A stretch of 64,000 nucleotides of DNA, from NCBI GenBank assembly GCA_963693315.1, contig OY856186.1, forward strand, positions 385,059,865 to 385,123,864, read 5' to 3'. The notes beneath the pieces were generated by a model. The model searched no databases and was not told the DNA's origin. It saw nothing but the letters and a program-made list of their open reading frames with translations. Each line of letters opens with the position of its first letter. Within the stretch, counting starts at the first letter, position 1. Source of the stretch: Diogma glabrata. Taxonomy: Eukaryota > Arthropoda > Insecta > Diptera > Cylindrotomidae. Shown piece after piece: positions 14,394 to 32,965 of the stretch. The position numbers and the translations under genes are program-made.

Positions 14394-14800
14394 TTGACAC
14401 AACGACTGTAACGAAGAGGTTGGGCTGTCAGCTACACTCTGTGGCGAAGAAAATTTAATAACAGCACATGAATGTTAACTGTTGGAAATATGTTAAAGAC
14501 TTGAGTTCGACGGTAAAATTGTCCTTACATAGTCCAAAAACCAGCGGGTGTTGATCAATCAATGAAACTAGACTTCAACATCTCAAGCTACTCAGAAAAC
14601 CGACAACAAGAGTTAACACAACGACTATAAGCGACGAAGGTGGGCTGTCAGACACACTCTGTGGCGAAGAAAATTTAATAACAGCACATGAATGTTAACT
14701 GTTGGAATTATGGTACAGATTTACGTTCGACGATAAAATAATCTTTCCATCATCCAAATACCAGCGGGTGTTGATCAACTCAATGAAAATGGATTTCTTC
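14394..14800. repeat. Diverged tandem duplication, about 220-bp period
   Basis: The block at about 14394-14585 recurs at about 14614-14800. Both copies share ACACTCTGTGGCGAAGAAAA, ATGAATGTTAACTGTTGGAA and CCAGCGGGTGTTGATCAA in the same order. The function is unknown and it lies in the BEL 3' untranslated region. Confidence 0.8.
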
Positions 14801-15636
14801 AATTAGATCAAGATCTCAAAATACCGTATCAGCTTTAGAAGATAAGATGGAATAGATAGGGATTATACGCTGTGTCCGAAAATGAGGTATGGACGGCGAA
14901 TCCATCATTACCTGGAGTGCAGGTATAATTTAAGTTGTAGAGACAAATTAAGATGTTGATATCTCTTATGTATTGCTGCTTTACAAATGCGGCAAATCAT
15001 AGCTCGAAGAAAAAATTGACAAAACTTAGGTTTAGGGTTATTATAATAAAAAATTACAAACCCAAAAGTAGCCACAACTCGAAGAATTTTATGCTGTGTG
15101 GACATAGCTTGATAATATTTTTATTTAGTTTAAGGGGAGTAATATAGCATACTCTCCCTTCAGTAGCGCGATTTTCCAATTATGAAATCGATTGTACATA
15201 GCTTAAGGAACGGTATCCAACTATAAGTTTAAATATGTTTCAACTGTGGATTATTTTGAAACAACATTTTAGTTAAAACTCTAATAATAGAGGAGATACA
15301 TAGCTTGAGGAAATAGGTTTTATGACGAATCATCGGAATTAATAACTATTGACGAAGATTTCGGTAAGAAGAAATGAACATGCATTTGATGTTGACTGGG
15401 TGTCACCAAACAATAGCCCATGTCTACGGGGTGCACTCGAGATCTGAATGAACAAAGTAATACACATTAAACATTAAGAAACGGTACAATCGAGAGTAGA
15501 GAGGTTCTACTAGATGACCTGGAAATTTGATTTTGGTGAACAGTTTCAGACTGATGTGGGATATGATGTCTATGATCGATGATGGTTGACTAAATAACGT
15601 TAGCGGTGGAATTAATTCGCCGACTGTGATTCAGAG

Positions 15637-17406
15637 TTAATCCTTAGTTCCAGTCTCTATTGGGAGAATACTTACACGATTCACAGCTCGTTTCAGCTCA
15701 GAGTGCATGGTCTTAACAGTTACCACTCTAATTATACCATCCTTCCCTGGGTGCACAGCCGTAACACGTCCTAACAGCCAGTTCAACAAATGCAAATTTT
15801 CATCATGGAGGGCTACCATTGAACCAACTTGGATCAAAACGGTTCCTTGTTGCCATTTATACCGGTGTTGCAACTCTGACAGATACTCACGATGCCATCG
15901 ATTCCAGAAGTGTTGTATCATTTGTTGGAGTTTCTGGAATCTAGATAATCTATTCACGTTTAAATCGAGTAGCGACGGTTCGGGTAACGCTGTCAACGGT
16001 GTTCCGATGATAAAATGGCCCGGAGAAAGGGCGCTTAAGTTATTAGGATCGCTTGACAAGGGGGTCAAGGGCCGTGAGTTGAGACAAGCCCCAATTTGGG
16101 TTGTTAGGGTAAACAGCTCTTCTATGGTAAACCCTGAGGTTCCAACAACTCGTCTGAGATGATGCTTAGCACCTTTTATTGCTGACTCCCAAAGACCTCC
16201 GAAGTGAGGAGACCTTGGTGGAATTGTAATCCACTCGATGTTATGAGATTCAGTGAATTGACAAATCGATTCTTGGAATGGTTGTGAGGTGAATAAGGTC
16301 TTTATCTCTCGCAATTCATTACGAGCCCCAATGAAGTTTGTGGCGTTGTCGGAATAGATTTTTGTACAGAGTCCACGACGAGCCACAAATCGTTTTAAAC
16401 AAGCAAGGAAGGCGTCAGTTGATAAATTCGTCACTACCTCCAGATGAACAGCCTTTGTGGTGAAACACACGAACAAGCATATGTAGCACTTGTGCTTAAT
16501 TTTGGATCTAAGAGACTGAATAGAATAGAATGGGCCGCAAAAATCGATACCGACGACGGTGAATGCTCTGCTAGTCTTTGTTATTCGATCGAGCGGTAGA
16601 TCACCCATGATCTGACTGTGAATCAGTGGTTTAACTCGGAAGCAGCGAACACATTCGTGAACTACTCGTCTACACACATTGCGACCACCCACAATCCAAT
16701 AAGTTTGTCGGAGGCTATATAGCAACGCTTGAGGCCCGGCATGAAGAAGTCTCGTATGTTCGTGTCGCACAAGTAACGTAGTAAATGAGTGGTGTGCTGG
16801 TAATAAGATGGAATGCTTATGGTTTTCTGTTGTTGATGCTTGCGAGATTCGACCACCCACTCGTAATATTCCCTTGTCATCGAGAAACGGGGTCAATGCA
16901 ATAAGCTTACTTTTAAGTGGAACTTGATGAGAATTGTTGAGAGCATTTATGTCTTCAGCAAACGCTTGGTGCTGGACAAGTCGAATCAATAATGCGGTTG
17001 CCATCTGAATTTCCAAAGGTTGGAGTTGCAGAGTAGTCGTAGAGACAGAATCATTCTTTCGTCTAGCATTATTAGCGAGGCGACAAATGTAGGCAACTAC
17101 CCGAACCAATCGATTAAAACAGCTGAAACGGTGGAATATGAAGTGTTCTTCTACCGTACTTTGAATCAAAACTGGGATTGGTGCTTTACGAAGTTCCAAG
17201 CCAATCGAGTCCTGAGAAAAATGTTGGTTAGATGTTGTCGACCACGTTGATGATGCGACCGTCAAGAAAACTGGACCATTCCACCAGAGAGAGGCAGATA
17301 GAAACTGTGACGGCATGAGGCCTCGAGATACAATGTCGGCTGGATTTTCTAAGGTTGGTACATAGAACCAATCACTAATGGACGTTAGTTCATGAATTCT
17401 GGTCAA
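15637..17406 (-). pseudogene. pol: BEL/Pao pol, integrase part
   Basis: A 589-codon frame encodes the C-terminal part of a BEL/Pao polyprotein. It opens with the end of the RNase H/connection region (WFYVPTLENPADIVSRG, residues about 12-30), then a zinc-binding integrase N-terminal region with the pair CVRC near residue 254. The integrase core follows: Asp in GIDFCGPF, Asp in YSDNATNF and Glu in GGLWESAIKGAK (DDE triad all present). A C-terminal domain typical of BEL integrases ends the protein. The frame differs from the upstream Gag-protease-RT frame, and the two meet at 17406-17415. The reading frame extends a few residues beyond the first Met, so that Met is not a natural start. Expression would require a fused upstream product, hence the pseudogene label. 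Confidence 0.88.
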
Positions 17407-17414
17407 GCGATTCG

Positions 17415-20270
17415 CTACAAAGGTCGTGTATTTGTACGGTTCAGAATTGATCCTAAATAGCGTAATTTATCTAATGCCAATTGTTTGGCATTAGATACAA
17501 ATTTTCTCAGCTCAAAACCCCCAAGATGTAGCAATTCAATTAAGTCGTTCTTCAACTTGATGGCGTCATTGATATTTACAGCGCCAGTCAACACGTCATC
17601 GACATAAAAATCGTTTTTTAAGACATGTGCAGCGGTAGGGAACCTAGATTCTTCATCACACGCCAGCTGCTTCAACGTGCGGGTTGCCAAAAAGGGAGCA
17701 CAAGCAGTGCCATAGGTTACCGTGTTGAGATTGAACGTTTGAATGGGTTCAGACGTGTGATTTCGCCACAAGATCCGTTGAAGACTTTGTTGGTCCCTTT
17801 GGACAAGAATTTGTCGGTACATCTTGGCGATGTCCCCAGAAAAGGCAATAATGTGGTTGCGGAACCGAAGAAGTGTTGACACCAAGTCCGATTGAATGGT
17901 AGGACCAACCATCAAACAGTCATTTAAAGATATGTGGGTTGATGTTCGTGCTGATGCATTGAACACCACCCGAAGCTTGGTGGTGGAGCTTTGTTCCTTT
18001 ATAACACCATGATGAGGGAGATAGTAAACAGGATGGCCTTTCAATTCGCATACTGGTGTCATGTGACCCAGTCGCCTATATTCATTCAAAAACTCCTGAT
18101 ACTCTTTATAGATCTCCTGTTGGCCCAAGAGGCGAGACTCTAGAGAAAGAAATTGACGATGTGCTGAAGCATATGATGATCCCAACAGAGCCAAGTTTGA
18201 TTTTGTAGGAAGACCCACGATGTAACGACCTTCTGGTGTTCTGGAAACGTTGGACTTATAGTGTTCTTCAGCGGCAATTTCTTCTTGAGACAATATGGGC
18301 TTCGATGTGAAGGTTTCAAGCTCCCAGAACTGTTTGACCTGATTTTCCAATGTCTGAACACTACAAAGGGCAACGTGGGATTGAGGAGATCTATTGATAC
18401 TGAGTTTTGTTTTAGTCTTACCACAGATAACAAACCCAAGCTCGGAGTCATACAATGGTGGCCAATCGTGTAACCTGACTGATGAGCCCTTGAATAGTTG
18501 GTGATAAATTTCTACCCCCAGTAATAGATCAACACGGTCGGGTATATTGAAATACGGATCTGCAAGCACGACCCATTTAGGAAGTGCGTGTGATGGCACA
18601 GAGATTCGTGACGATGGCAGATCGTTGGTGATTTTTGGGAGCACATAAAATTTGAGATTAACAGAGAAGTCCGAGGTTCTAGACGATATGGTAAGATAGA
18701 TCTTGTGTGTAATTGTAGTATCGACTGCTCCAATGCCAGAGACGACCTTAGCTGTTGTGTAACGACGAGCTTGTAACAGCTGGCACGCAGCTTCGGATAC
18801 AAAATTTAACGTCGAGCCACTGTCCAATAAGGCTCTGCACAGCACTCTAAACCCATTATTTACAGATGCATGAACAAGTGCAGTTCCAATAAGAATTACG
18901 TCCTTGTAACCTTCTGATGATGTTGAAACACGAGAACTCGGTGTAACGTTCGCAGAGCAGTTGGTTTCAACCAGTGGCTCAGCGGCATTTGTTTCGATAT
19001 TATCACACTTATGTACTAAAGATAAATTGGGCGATCGTTCAACTCTCGTATTATTTGTTGGTGGATTATCTTGTGGGAAGTGGAGCAAAGTATGATGTTT
19101 CAATGAACATTTGTTGCAAGCAGGACGGTTACAGTGGCTTGCTAAGTGTCGTTCTATCAAACAGTTTCCGCACAGCCTACGATCTCTGATAAAATAGAAC
19201 CGTGACCTAGGACTCATGCGCTCGCTAGAAAATGATGGACAATGAGGCAACGTGTGATCTCCTGAACAGTAGAGACATTCGGTGTTACATGCAGTGGGGT
19301 TAGCAACGCTCGTTGTGTTGAAGGACATGGACTTATGAGATCTTAGAGGGCGGGATGAACCTTGAGGAACATTGGCGGTTATCGCGGACAAGACTCTGAC
19401 ACGAGATCGGAGCAATTCAATCAGGTCAGAGAAAGAAAGAATCGTTTTTGGTTTCATACCTTTGATTATAGCAAGTCTTGACGAGCTGTCTAACCGCTGA
19501 GTCAAGTGGTGAACTAATAACAGATCCCACTCGCTAACGCTTACATTTAATGACTTCAGTGCACTAACATGTTTGACTGCCTTGTCAACAAAATATTGCA
19601 GTGCCTTTGGTGAATTTTCATGAGGAGTTCTGATGTCATAGAGTTCACGGGTATGTAAACGTTGAATGGATATTTCATTGTCATAATGATCTCGTAAAGC
19701 TGCCCAGGCAAGTTCATAATTTGCCGCTGTGACAGGAAGACTCTCGACATAGGAATAAGCTGTACCAGTACGAATGCTTGAAATCAGATATAAAAATTTT
19801 ACAATTGGGTCAAGATTCTTCACATGAATTAAATCCACAAAGACGTCCCGGAACGCCAACCAATCAGTTTCCATTCCGTTAAAGGACGGCAAGGTGATTT
19901 CTGGCAATCTCATTCCCACACTAGGAGATGTATTCGAAGTAAGCTCGTGAAGTGATGCATTGTGGAATGATGCCGAAGTTGGACCATCGTCCAATCTTTT
20001 AAACTCATGGATTTTATCTCGTAAGATTGTTTCAAATGACAGGTAGTCGTCATCAAAGGAGGTTCGATCAGCAACGAAGCCATCATCAAGTGATTCCAAT
20101 TTAGATTGAACCCCATCATATTTTACATTTATGGACTGGATTCGATGCAATAACGCCTCAACTCCACCTATTGAGGACAGTGACGATAATTGATTTTTAA
20201 AACTGGTTAACTGTCCCTTAAAAGCCGCTCGTTGTTTTTTTAACAACTCGATTTTTGCCGGGTCAGCCAT
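17415..20270 (-). pseudogene. gag-pol: BEL/Pao Gag-protease-reverse transcriptase
   Basis: A 951-codon ORF starts at MADPAKIELLKKQ. A coiled-coil-like N-terminus is followed by a DUF1759-type Gag region (residues about 120-290) and cysteine/histidine clusters (about 335-400, including CLYCSGDHTLPHC). A retropepsin-like DUF1758 region carries the active site LLDSGSTLNFVSE (about residue 480), and the RT domain follows (about 745-900) with catalytic YVDD near 890. The RT stops soon after the fingers/palm: the frame terminates at 17415 and the next frame resumes at the very end of RNase H. By comparison with the family's domain order, roughly 250 residues (RT thumb/connection and RNase H) are absent. 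The N-terminal ORF itself has no internal stop. It is probably inactive by itself. Confidence 0.9.
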
Positions 20271-20675
20271 CTGGACAGTTGCAGTAAGTACAAAAAAACG
20301 TCCAGACCTAATTCAACACTGTTGTGCGTGTATTTCCACGTCAAGGGTGACAAAATCCAATGGGACAATGAACAGAATTGTAATGAAACAGACACTTGGT
20401 ACACTCATGATGCCAGGAACCGAAGATTCAACACCATTAACAGCGGTGCAATTGACTAAGACAGAACACTTAAAAAATGTGGAAGAGAAAATTTCAAAAA
20501 AAAACTAAAGCAGAAGTAATATTTTCCAAAAGGGTTTATACATAAAATTAAGATCAGCGATATAACAATTAAATCAATTAATGAACCATAAATAATTATT
20601 AAATCTAGTTAAAATTATAATTTTGTACCTGGGTGATCCAGTTGATTGAAGATTGCTGGTGGCTCAGGGCTCCAG
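20271..20675 (-). other. BEL 5' leader
   Basis: About 400 bp of untranslated leader lie between the PBS and the Gag start codon. No further feature was recognised. Confidence 0.7.
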
Positions 20676-20693
20676 ATCCGGCTCGAAGGACCA
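20676..20693 (-). promoter_or_regulatory. Primer binding site, tRNA-Tyr type
   Basis: The plus strand reads ATCCGGCTCGAAGGACCA, which equals the 3' end of animal tRNA-Tyr including CCA. On the element's strand this is the complementary PBS. It starts two bases after the 5' LTR end (CTTCGCCA). tRNA-Tyr assignment rests on memory of the conserved TCGAAGGA acceptor stem. Confidence 0.8.
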
Positions 20694-20695
20694 AA

Positions 20696-23800
<3,105 letters not shown>

Positions 23801-24000
23801 NNNNNNNNNNNNNNNNNNNNNNNNNNNNNNNNNNNNNNNNNNNNNNNNNNNNNNNNNNNNNNNNNNNNNNNNNNNNNNNNNNNNNNNNNNNNNNNNNNNN
23901 NNNNNNNNNNNNNNNNNNNNNNNNNNNNNNNNNNNNNNNNNNNNNNNNNNNNNNNNNNNNNNNNNNNNNNNNNNNNNNNNNNNNNNNNNNNNNNNNNNNN
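23801..24000. other. Assembly gap
   Basis: Exactly 200 Ns, most likely a placeholder of arbitrary size. The 3' part of the LINE ORF2 whose 5' part begins at 24001 may be lost in or beyond it. Confidence 0.99.
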
Positions 24001-25024
24001 AAGGCAGTTTTGAAGTCGGAACGGACATTAACAAATTTCAAACGATGGAATTCAGAATTATATTTTTTGAAATTAAAATGGCATTTATCCTTTCTTTTGC
24101 TAAGTTTAATAGTTTGTTTAGATATCCAAGAAGGAAAACCGTTTGAGTTTTTTTTAAATCTAGGCACACCCCTATCAAATTTGTCTACCATACAATCAAT
24201 ATTCTCTCCGGGAATGAGGATCAGATTCCAGTCAATTGCCAAAAAACTGTTGTAAATTAGTTCAAAATTTGATTTATAGAAGTTGTGATACATATAGTTA
24301 TTACAAGAATTACTTAGGATTTCTTTCGTATCGATAGTAACACAAAAAGATGGATGGTATGGATCGATTTTTGAAAATTCTGGAGTTGAAGAGACCACAA
24401 CATCATGATTAGAAAAAACCAAATCTAGAATTCTATTTTGGTGATTGAGGATACTAGAGTACTGAGAAAGTCCACAAAAGTTCGCTATATCAATAATCAA
24501 ATTTTCAACACCATCATGTATTTTTGCTATTACACCTGAAGAATTAAACAATGATGATTTATTATAATCACCAACTATTAACAGTACATCATTTGGATAT
24601 TTTGTGGAAACGATCTCAACTTGATTTTTGTGGGATTCATAAACTAATTCAGAAGATTTCGGTTCAGCGTAAAAACAACAGACATTTAAAGATGGATTTC
24701 CCGGAATCCTAATCCACAAATCTTCAGCAAGCGACTGGTATTTAGATATCAAATTAGCTTTATTTATAGTTTTCGTATTTACGGCTATTATAATACCACC
24801 ACCTTTTTCATTCATAGATTTATATTCTCTATCCCGCCGAAAAACAACATATCTGTCATCAAACAATTCATAATCAAAAACCGATGAATTCAACCACGAC
24901 TCTGTGATGCAAATTATATCAAAATTATTTTGAACAACATTCCTTCTGAAAATATTAACTTTAGTTCTCAATCCTCTAACATTCTGATAATAAACAGTAT
25001 ATACTTTAGATCTATATAATGACA
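24001..25024 (-). pseudogene. LINE ORF2, endonuclease part (truncated at gap)
   Basis: About 341 codons start at MSLYRSKVYTVYYQNVRG. This is an APE-type (EEP) endonuclease of a non-LTR retrotransposon. It has the N-terminal QNVRGLRTK, the metal-binding ICITESWL (residues about 37-44), GGGIIIAV, the VGDYN motif (usual GDFN) near residue 153 and the C-terminal DPYHPSF motif. The reverse transcriptase that should follow is absent, because the frame enters the N gap and then TA repeats. Together with the FP-like ORF just upstream this fits the CR1/Jockey group. It sits 64 bp downstream of ORF1 in element orientation. Confidence 0.85.
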
Positions 25025-25088
25025 TTAATAAAAAAGGTAAAATTAAATGATTATAAAAATATGATGAACAGTAAAAACTTACGATTCA

Positions 25089-25544
25089 TTAATTACCACT
25101 CACTATTGGAACGTCACTCAGCTGTTTATTACCTCTATTACAAAAATGTTTATCAACGTCATCTAGATGTTTGATAGAGATAATATAACTGTCTTCATCA
25201 GATTTTTTTGTTAAAATATTACCATCCTGCACCCAAATATATTTAATCTTCTTGACGAAACAGATTTTTTTGACCTCTGAAAGAAATTTTTTTGCAGAAG
25301 GATGTAAATGTTCATTAACGAAAAATTTTCTTTCATCGTTTCTGCTTTTAATTGCTGGTAGGTCGAGATCTTCAATAAGTAGATTACGTTTCATAGATTT
25401 TCGTTTTAATTTAAAAGCTGCTATAAAGTTGTTTCTTGTAATTCGTGATGCAAATTTTACTATAATATTTTTAGGAGTGTTAGCTTCAGGTGACTTATGA
25501 GCAGTTTTGACTCTATGACTATTCGTAATACAACCTTCAACCAC
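25089..25544 (-). pseudogene. LINE ORF1, baculovirus-FP-like C-terminal part
   Basis: A 151-codon frame holds a segment resembling the C-terminal half of the FP-like ORF1 proteins of arthropod LINEs. It shows IIVKFASRITRNNFIAAFK, then FVNEHLHPSAKKFL and IKYIWVQDGNILTKK. These ORF1 proteins are thought to act as nucleic-acid chaperones. The usual N-terminal zinc-finger or coiled-coil part is missing: upstream sequence switches abruptly to a palindrome at about 25550, so the LINE is 5'-truncated. Confidence 0.72.
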
Positions 25545-25546
25545 TT

Positions 25547-29276
<3,730 letters not shown>

Positions 29277-29920
29277 TCAGAATTCTGAGAATTAGGTTTA
29301 ATAATAGTATATTATGCAACGATCATGTAATAATGGTTATTAATACACGAGCATTAACCTCGCCTACGGCTCGTTTCGTATGGTATATGCGAGTGTATTA
29401 ATAACCATTACATGAAAGTGGCATACACTATTTTTTCTACACCCGATAAATAACGAAGAACTATAAAAGAATTAATCATCGACTCCTCCAGACATATCGG
29501 AGAAAACAGAAAACGCAGTACAAAATATTTTACCCCAAAAATCTAAGGAAGTGTACGAAAAACTATATCAACAATTGCAATTTTGTAGAATTTTTTATAG
29601 AAATACGAGTAATTACTGTTATTGTGTTCAACACAAACATAAATATAATATTAAATCAATAGAAACCCAAAGTTTTTCAATCAAACATACTGCGCATTTG
29701 ACGTTTGTTGAAATTTCCGTAGAATATAGCTTAACTTCAATAATTATATTATCAAAATGTCTGATATCAACAATATAAAAGAATTTATTTATATTGCTGA
29801 TATTAGACATTTTGATAATATAATTATTAAAGTTAAGCTATATTCTACGAAAATTTCAACAAACGTCAAATGCATAGAATGTTTGATTGAAAAACTATGG
29901 GTTTCTATTGATTAAAAATT
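29277..29920. repeat. Palindromic elements
   Basis: Two structures are present. At about 29325-29415, arms CATGTAATAATGGTTATTAA and TTAATAACCATTACATG flank a CpG-containing core (CCTCGCCTACGGCTCG). At about 29645-29780 and 29790-29920 there is a long, nearly perfect inverted repeat with a short central spacer (landmark GACGTTTGTTGAAATTT and its complement). Neither codes for protein. They may be parts of one foldback element. Confidence 0.65.
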
Positions 29921-30235
29921 TGTATCGAAATGAAAATCTGTATCGAAATGGATATCATTATAAAACGGATTTTGGCCATATAAGTGTATTTTTATAGTAC
30001 GAGTGTAGAAAAAATATCTTAAAAACATATTAATAATAATAAAATTAAAATTATTTAAAATAAATCAAATAGATAATTGTAATTTGTAAACATTTCATAA
30101 ATAAAAATTACTTATTAAGGGATGTGACACGATTTGACCCATTTTCTTAATCTGTTTTTCTTGTCTTTTCTTCATAAGTTTTTAGTACTTGTAAGTTGAT
30201 TTTATTTCGTTTATTCTTGATTTTCCTCGATAATT
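29921..30235. other. AT-rich spacer
   Basis: No gene or clear repeat seen. It lies just beyond the poly(A) end of the minus-strand LINE. Confidence 0.5.
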
Positions 30236-30253
30236 TTTTTTTTTTTTTTTTTT
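30236..30253 (-). other. LINE 3' A-tract
   Basis: A run of about 20 T on the plus strand is poly(A) on the element's strand. It lies about 65 bp past the ORF2 stop and marks the LINE 3' end. Confidence 0.7.
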
Positions 30254-30319
30254 AAATTTTATTTAACGTCGCACGCCTCGAAAGAGTTTTAGCGACATAA
30301 AAATACATTGGATTTAATA

Positions 30320-31726
30320 TTACATATCATTGAACAATCCTGTCATCTTCAAAAACTTTAACACCATAAGACATACTTCAGAATCTGATAATCTTTCCAT
30401 TGAATCACTGTTCAGCTGATTGGTTCTTCTCTCTTGCTCATACAACACACATTTAGTGAGAATGTGTTCAACTGACAGACATTGATCGCATACAACGCAA
30501 TTCGGTGTCTCTTCTTTTTTCATAAGATGTACATGGGTTAAATTAGTATGACCGATCCTAACTCGAGTGAGTGCAACCTGATCCCTTCTCAACATGTCTT
30601 TCGTTGGGTTTTTATAATAGAATTTTTGCTTATGTCTATAGTATTTATGATTCACTATATTTTCCCATAAATTTTGCCAATGAGCCTCGTTGCATTTTAA
30701 CCAATAGTTACGGAGGTCTTGATCAAAAAGTGGTTGTTCATTTACTTCATTCAGATTAGCGGCGATTTTAGCGACAGCATCAGCCCTCTCATTACCACTT
30801 ATTCCACGATGACTAGGTACCCACATAAAGTGAATATTAGTTCCAATTTTATCAGCTGATATTACATTAAGTTTATTGTTAATCATGTTCACAAAAGGGT
30901 TATATTTAACGTTACCAGAAAGCTGATCTAATATTTCCAACGAGTCAGCGCAAATGACGAAACTGCCTGCTTCATATTCTTCTATTATTACATCCAGTGC
31001 CAGTACTATTGCAAAGGCTTCGGCTGATGTTATTGAAAACTGACTAGGTAAACGTACTAATTTCTCCAAACGATTAAGTATAATACAGGCACAGCCTACA
31101 TTGTCTCCAACAATAGATGCATCTGTATAGATGATTGTGTCATTGAAATGGTCGCTGTTTATTATGTTATTGAATAGATATATAAGTTTTTGTGAGTCCG
31201 GATTACAATTTTTAATGATTTTAAACATTTCTAAATTTATGCTTATACTGTTTTGTCGACAACTGATCCATGGTGGTTGAACAGTGATTTCTCTAGCTAG
31301 AACTTTTGGAATTTCAGTTTGGAGACATAGCAAATGGGAGCATAATTTTGCTTTTACGGAATTTTTAACAATCTCTTCTCTTGCACTGTACACCAAACCA
31401 AAGTTTTGATTACTAGGGTTCGATGCTATTCTAGCTATATAATTTAAAAGTAGCTGTTTTCTTCTTATATCCAACGGTATTAATTTGGCTTCTGAAAGCA
31501 AACTGGGAATCGGACTACTTCGAAAAGCTCCAGAAATAATTCTTGCAGCTTCGTTATTAACTATATCAAGTGTTTTAAGAATATTATGCTTTGCAGTCCC
31601 ATAAATGATACTACCATAATCAAGGTTGCTGCGAATCAAAGATATATATGATGAACGAAGGACAGAAAGATCTGCACCCCATCCTTTACCTGCAAGAACT
31701 TTTAGGAAATTAAGTCTTTGGTACAC
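30320..31726 (-). pseudogene. LINE ORF2, RT C-terminus and RNase H
   Basis: A 468-codon frame begins inside ORF2; its apparent Met results from the transposon junction. After the RT thumb/linker (WGADLSVLRSSYISLIRS, residues about 17-35) comes an RNase H domain with all acidic and histidine landmarks: YTDAS, SAEAFAIVLALD, ICADSLEILD, and WVPSHRGISGNERADAVAK. Near the C-terminus is a CCHC cluster, CVVCDQCLSVEHILTKC. RNase H removes RNA from the RNA:DNA hybrid during target-primed reverse transcription. This stretch has no internal stops, but it is cut off from the RT core by the DNA transposon at 31724-34957. Confidence 0.88.
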
Positions 31727-31742
31727 TCAGAAAAATAAATCC
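31724..31742 (+). repeat. Left terminal inverted repeat
   Basis: Begins CACTCAGAAAAA; the first 12 bases match the right end exactly, after which a small indel separates the two. Confidence 0.85.
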
Positions 31743-32400
31743 TATTAAATAGTTAAAAAGACGACTATTAATTTTATAAGACAGAAATTAATATGAAAAT
31801 ACTTTAAAAGTAATAGTTTTTGCTGAAATTAAGGTATAGAATTAAAATGATTGTTCCTATTACATATTTAATAGTACATACTATTGTTCTAATTACAAAA
31901 CCTATTATTTTTTTCTGTTTATAGTTTCAAATTTAAAAGAAAGTCCTCGCACATTTAATACTGGCACATTTTTATTTTATAATAGTTCTTACCACATTAA
32001 TCTAAGTCTGAAATAAAAGGATTTCCTTTTAATTTTGTTTTTGGTTATATGATTTTAATATTAATTTAATAGTAAGTAGAACATTAAATTTTTATTTCGT
32101 GCAATATTTTCAAAATAATACTTCTTAATTATTGTTTTTATAGGATTCGCACATTAAAATCGAAAATTAAAAACGATTTATCAGGAAAAAACATCGTATG
32201 TGATCTACCGTTATGTTTTCTGCTTCGTGATTAGTCGCCTCTAAATGTAATAGATCCATAAATTTAGAAAAATCATTTCATTGTACGTGCGTTTTGCAAA
32301 TGTTGAAGTTGTTTTAAGTGTTTATAAAAGTGATTGAAAAATAAATTTATTAAAAAAAAACTTTTTTAAACTATAACTAAAGTGTGAATTTCAATTAAGG

Positions 32401-32965
32401 TGAGTTTAATTTTTGATTTATCTGTAAATAGTTATGATTATTCGTGAAAAATGTTTGAACAATTATTTGTTTTAGTAATTTTTATACGTGCAAGTTTTTT
32501 AGTTTTAAAATTGACGCCCAATTGATCTCCGTTTTGTAATGTTTTCTTTTTTTTGAATCACATTAAGATTTTCGAACGGCAACGAATGATTTTTCTCTCG
32601 AAAATCTTTAGACTTTCAGATAACTTCTGTAGCATGGATCTAAATAGTAGCGACTAAAGTTCAACTTTTTGTACCATAAATAATCCGAAAAATGACGTTT
32701 TAGATATCAGTATGAAATAAAAATAGTTATTTAAACAAAACCAAAATTATGTATTGGTTTTGTTTTTTATATATTTGTTGATATTATCCTAAATATTACT
32801 GTCGTAAAAATAAGCACCATTGTCATGGTTTAATTGTCTTTCACTCCCTAGGGAGTAAAAGATGCAATCCTCTCCCGAAAATAAGGGTATCAATTAATCA
32901 CCAACTGAACCCATAAAATTGTTTTTCCCCTTTTAGTATTTTTCACAGTTTTTCATTAATTGCAG
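32401..32965 (+). other. Predicted first intron of the passenger gene
   Basis: A consensus donor (AAG|GTGAGT at 32400/32401) and an acceptor (TTGCAG ending at 32965) bracket this segment. The upstream exon has no in-frame ATG and would be untranslated. The intron contains about 60 bp (32654-32712) matching, in reverse, the MITE-like palindrome at 6787-6966. Confidence 0.45.

Larger units (their letters stand above)
11968..15636 (-). other. Long 3' untranslated region of BEL element
   Basis: There are about 3.7 kb between the integrase stop and the PPT, much longer than usual for BEL/Pao elements. No supported gene is present. It contains a 72-bp segment shared with a gypsy element (12404-12475), a CpG-cored palindrome (12555-12706), degenerate repeats including 51-bp units (13440-14150) and a duplicated block (14394-14800). 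It may be captured or amplified non-coding DNA. Confidence 0.65.

Noticed and set aside
20676..20693. A tRNA-Tyr gene fragment
   Set aside because: Only the last 18 bases match and they sit exactly at the LTR edge, so it is the primer binding site.
29551..29810. Short frames on both strands near 29.6 kb
   Set aside because: They lie on the two arms of a long inverted repeat and mirror each other.
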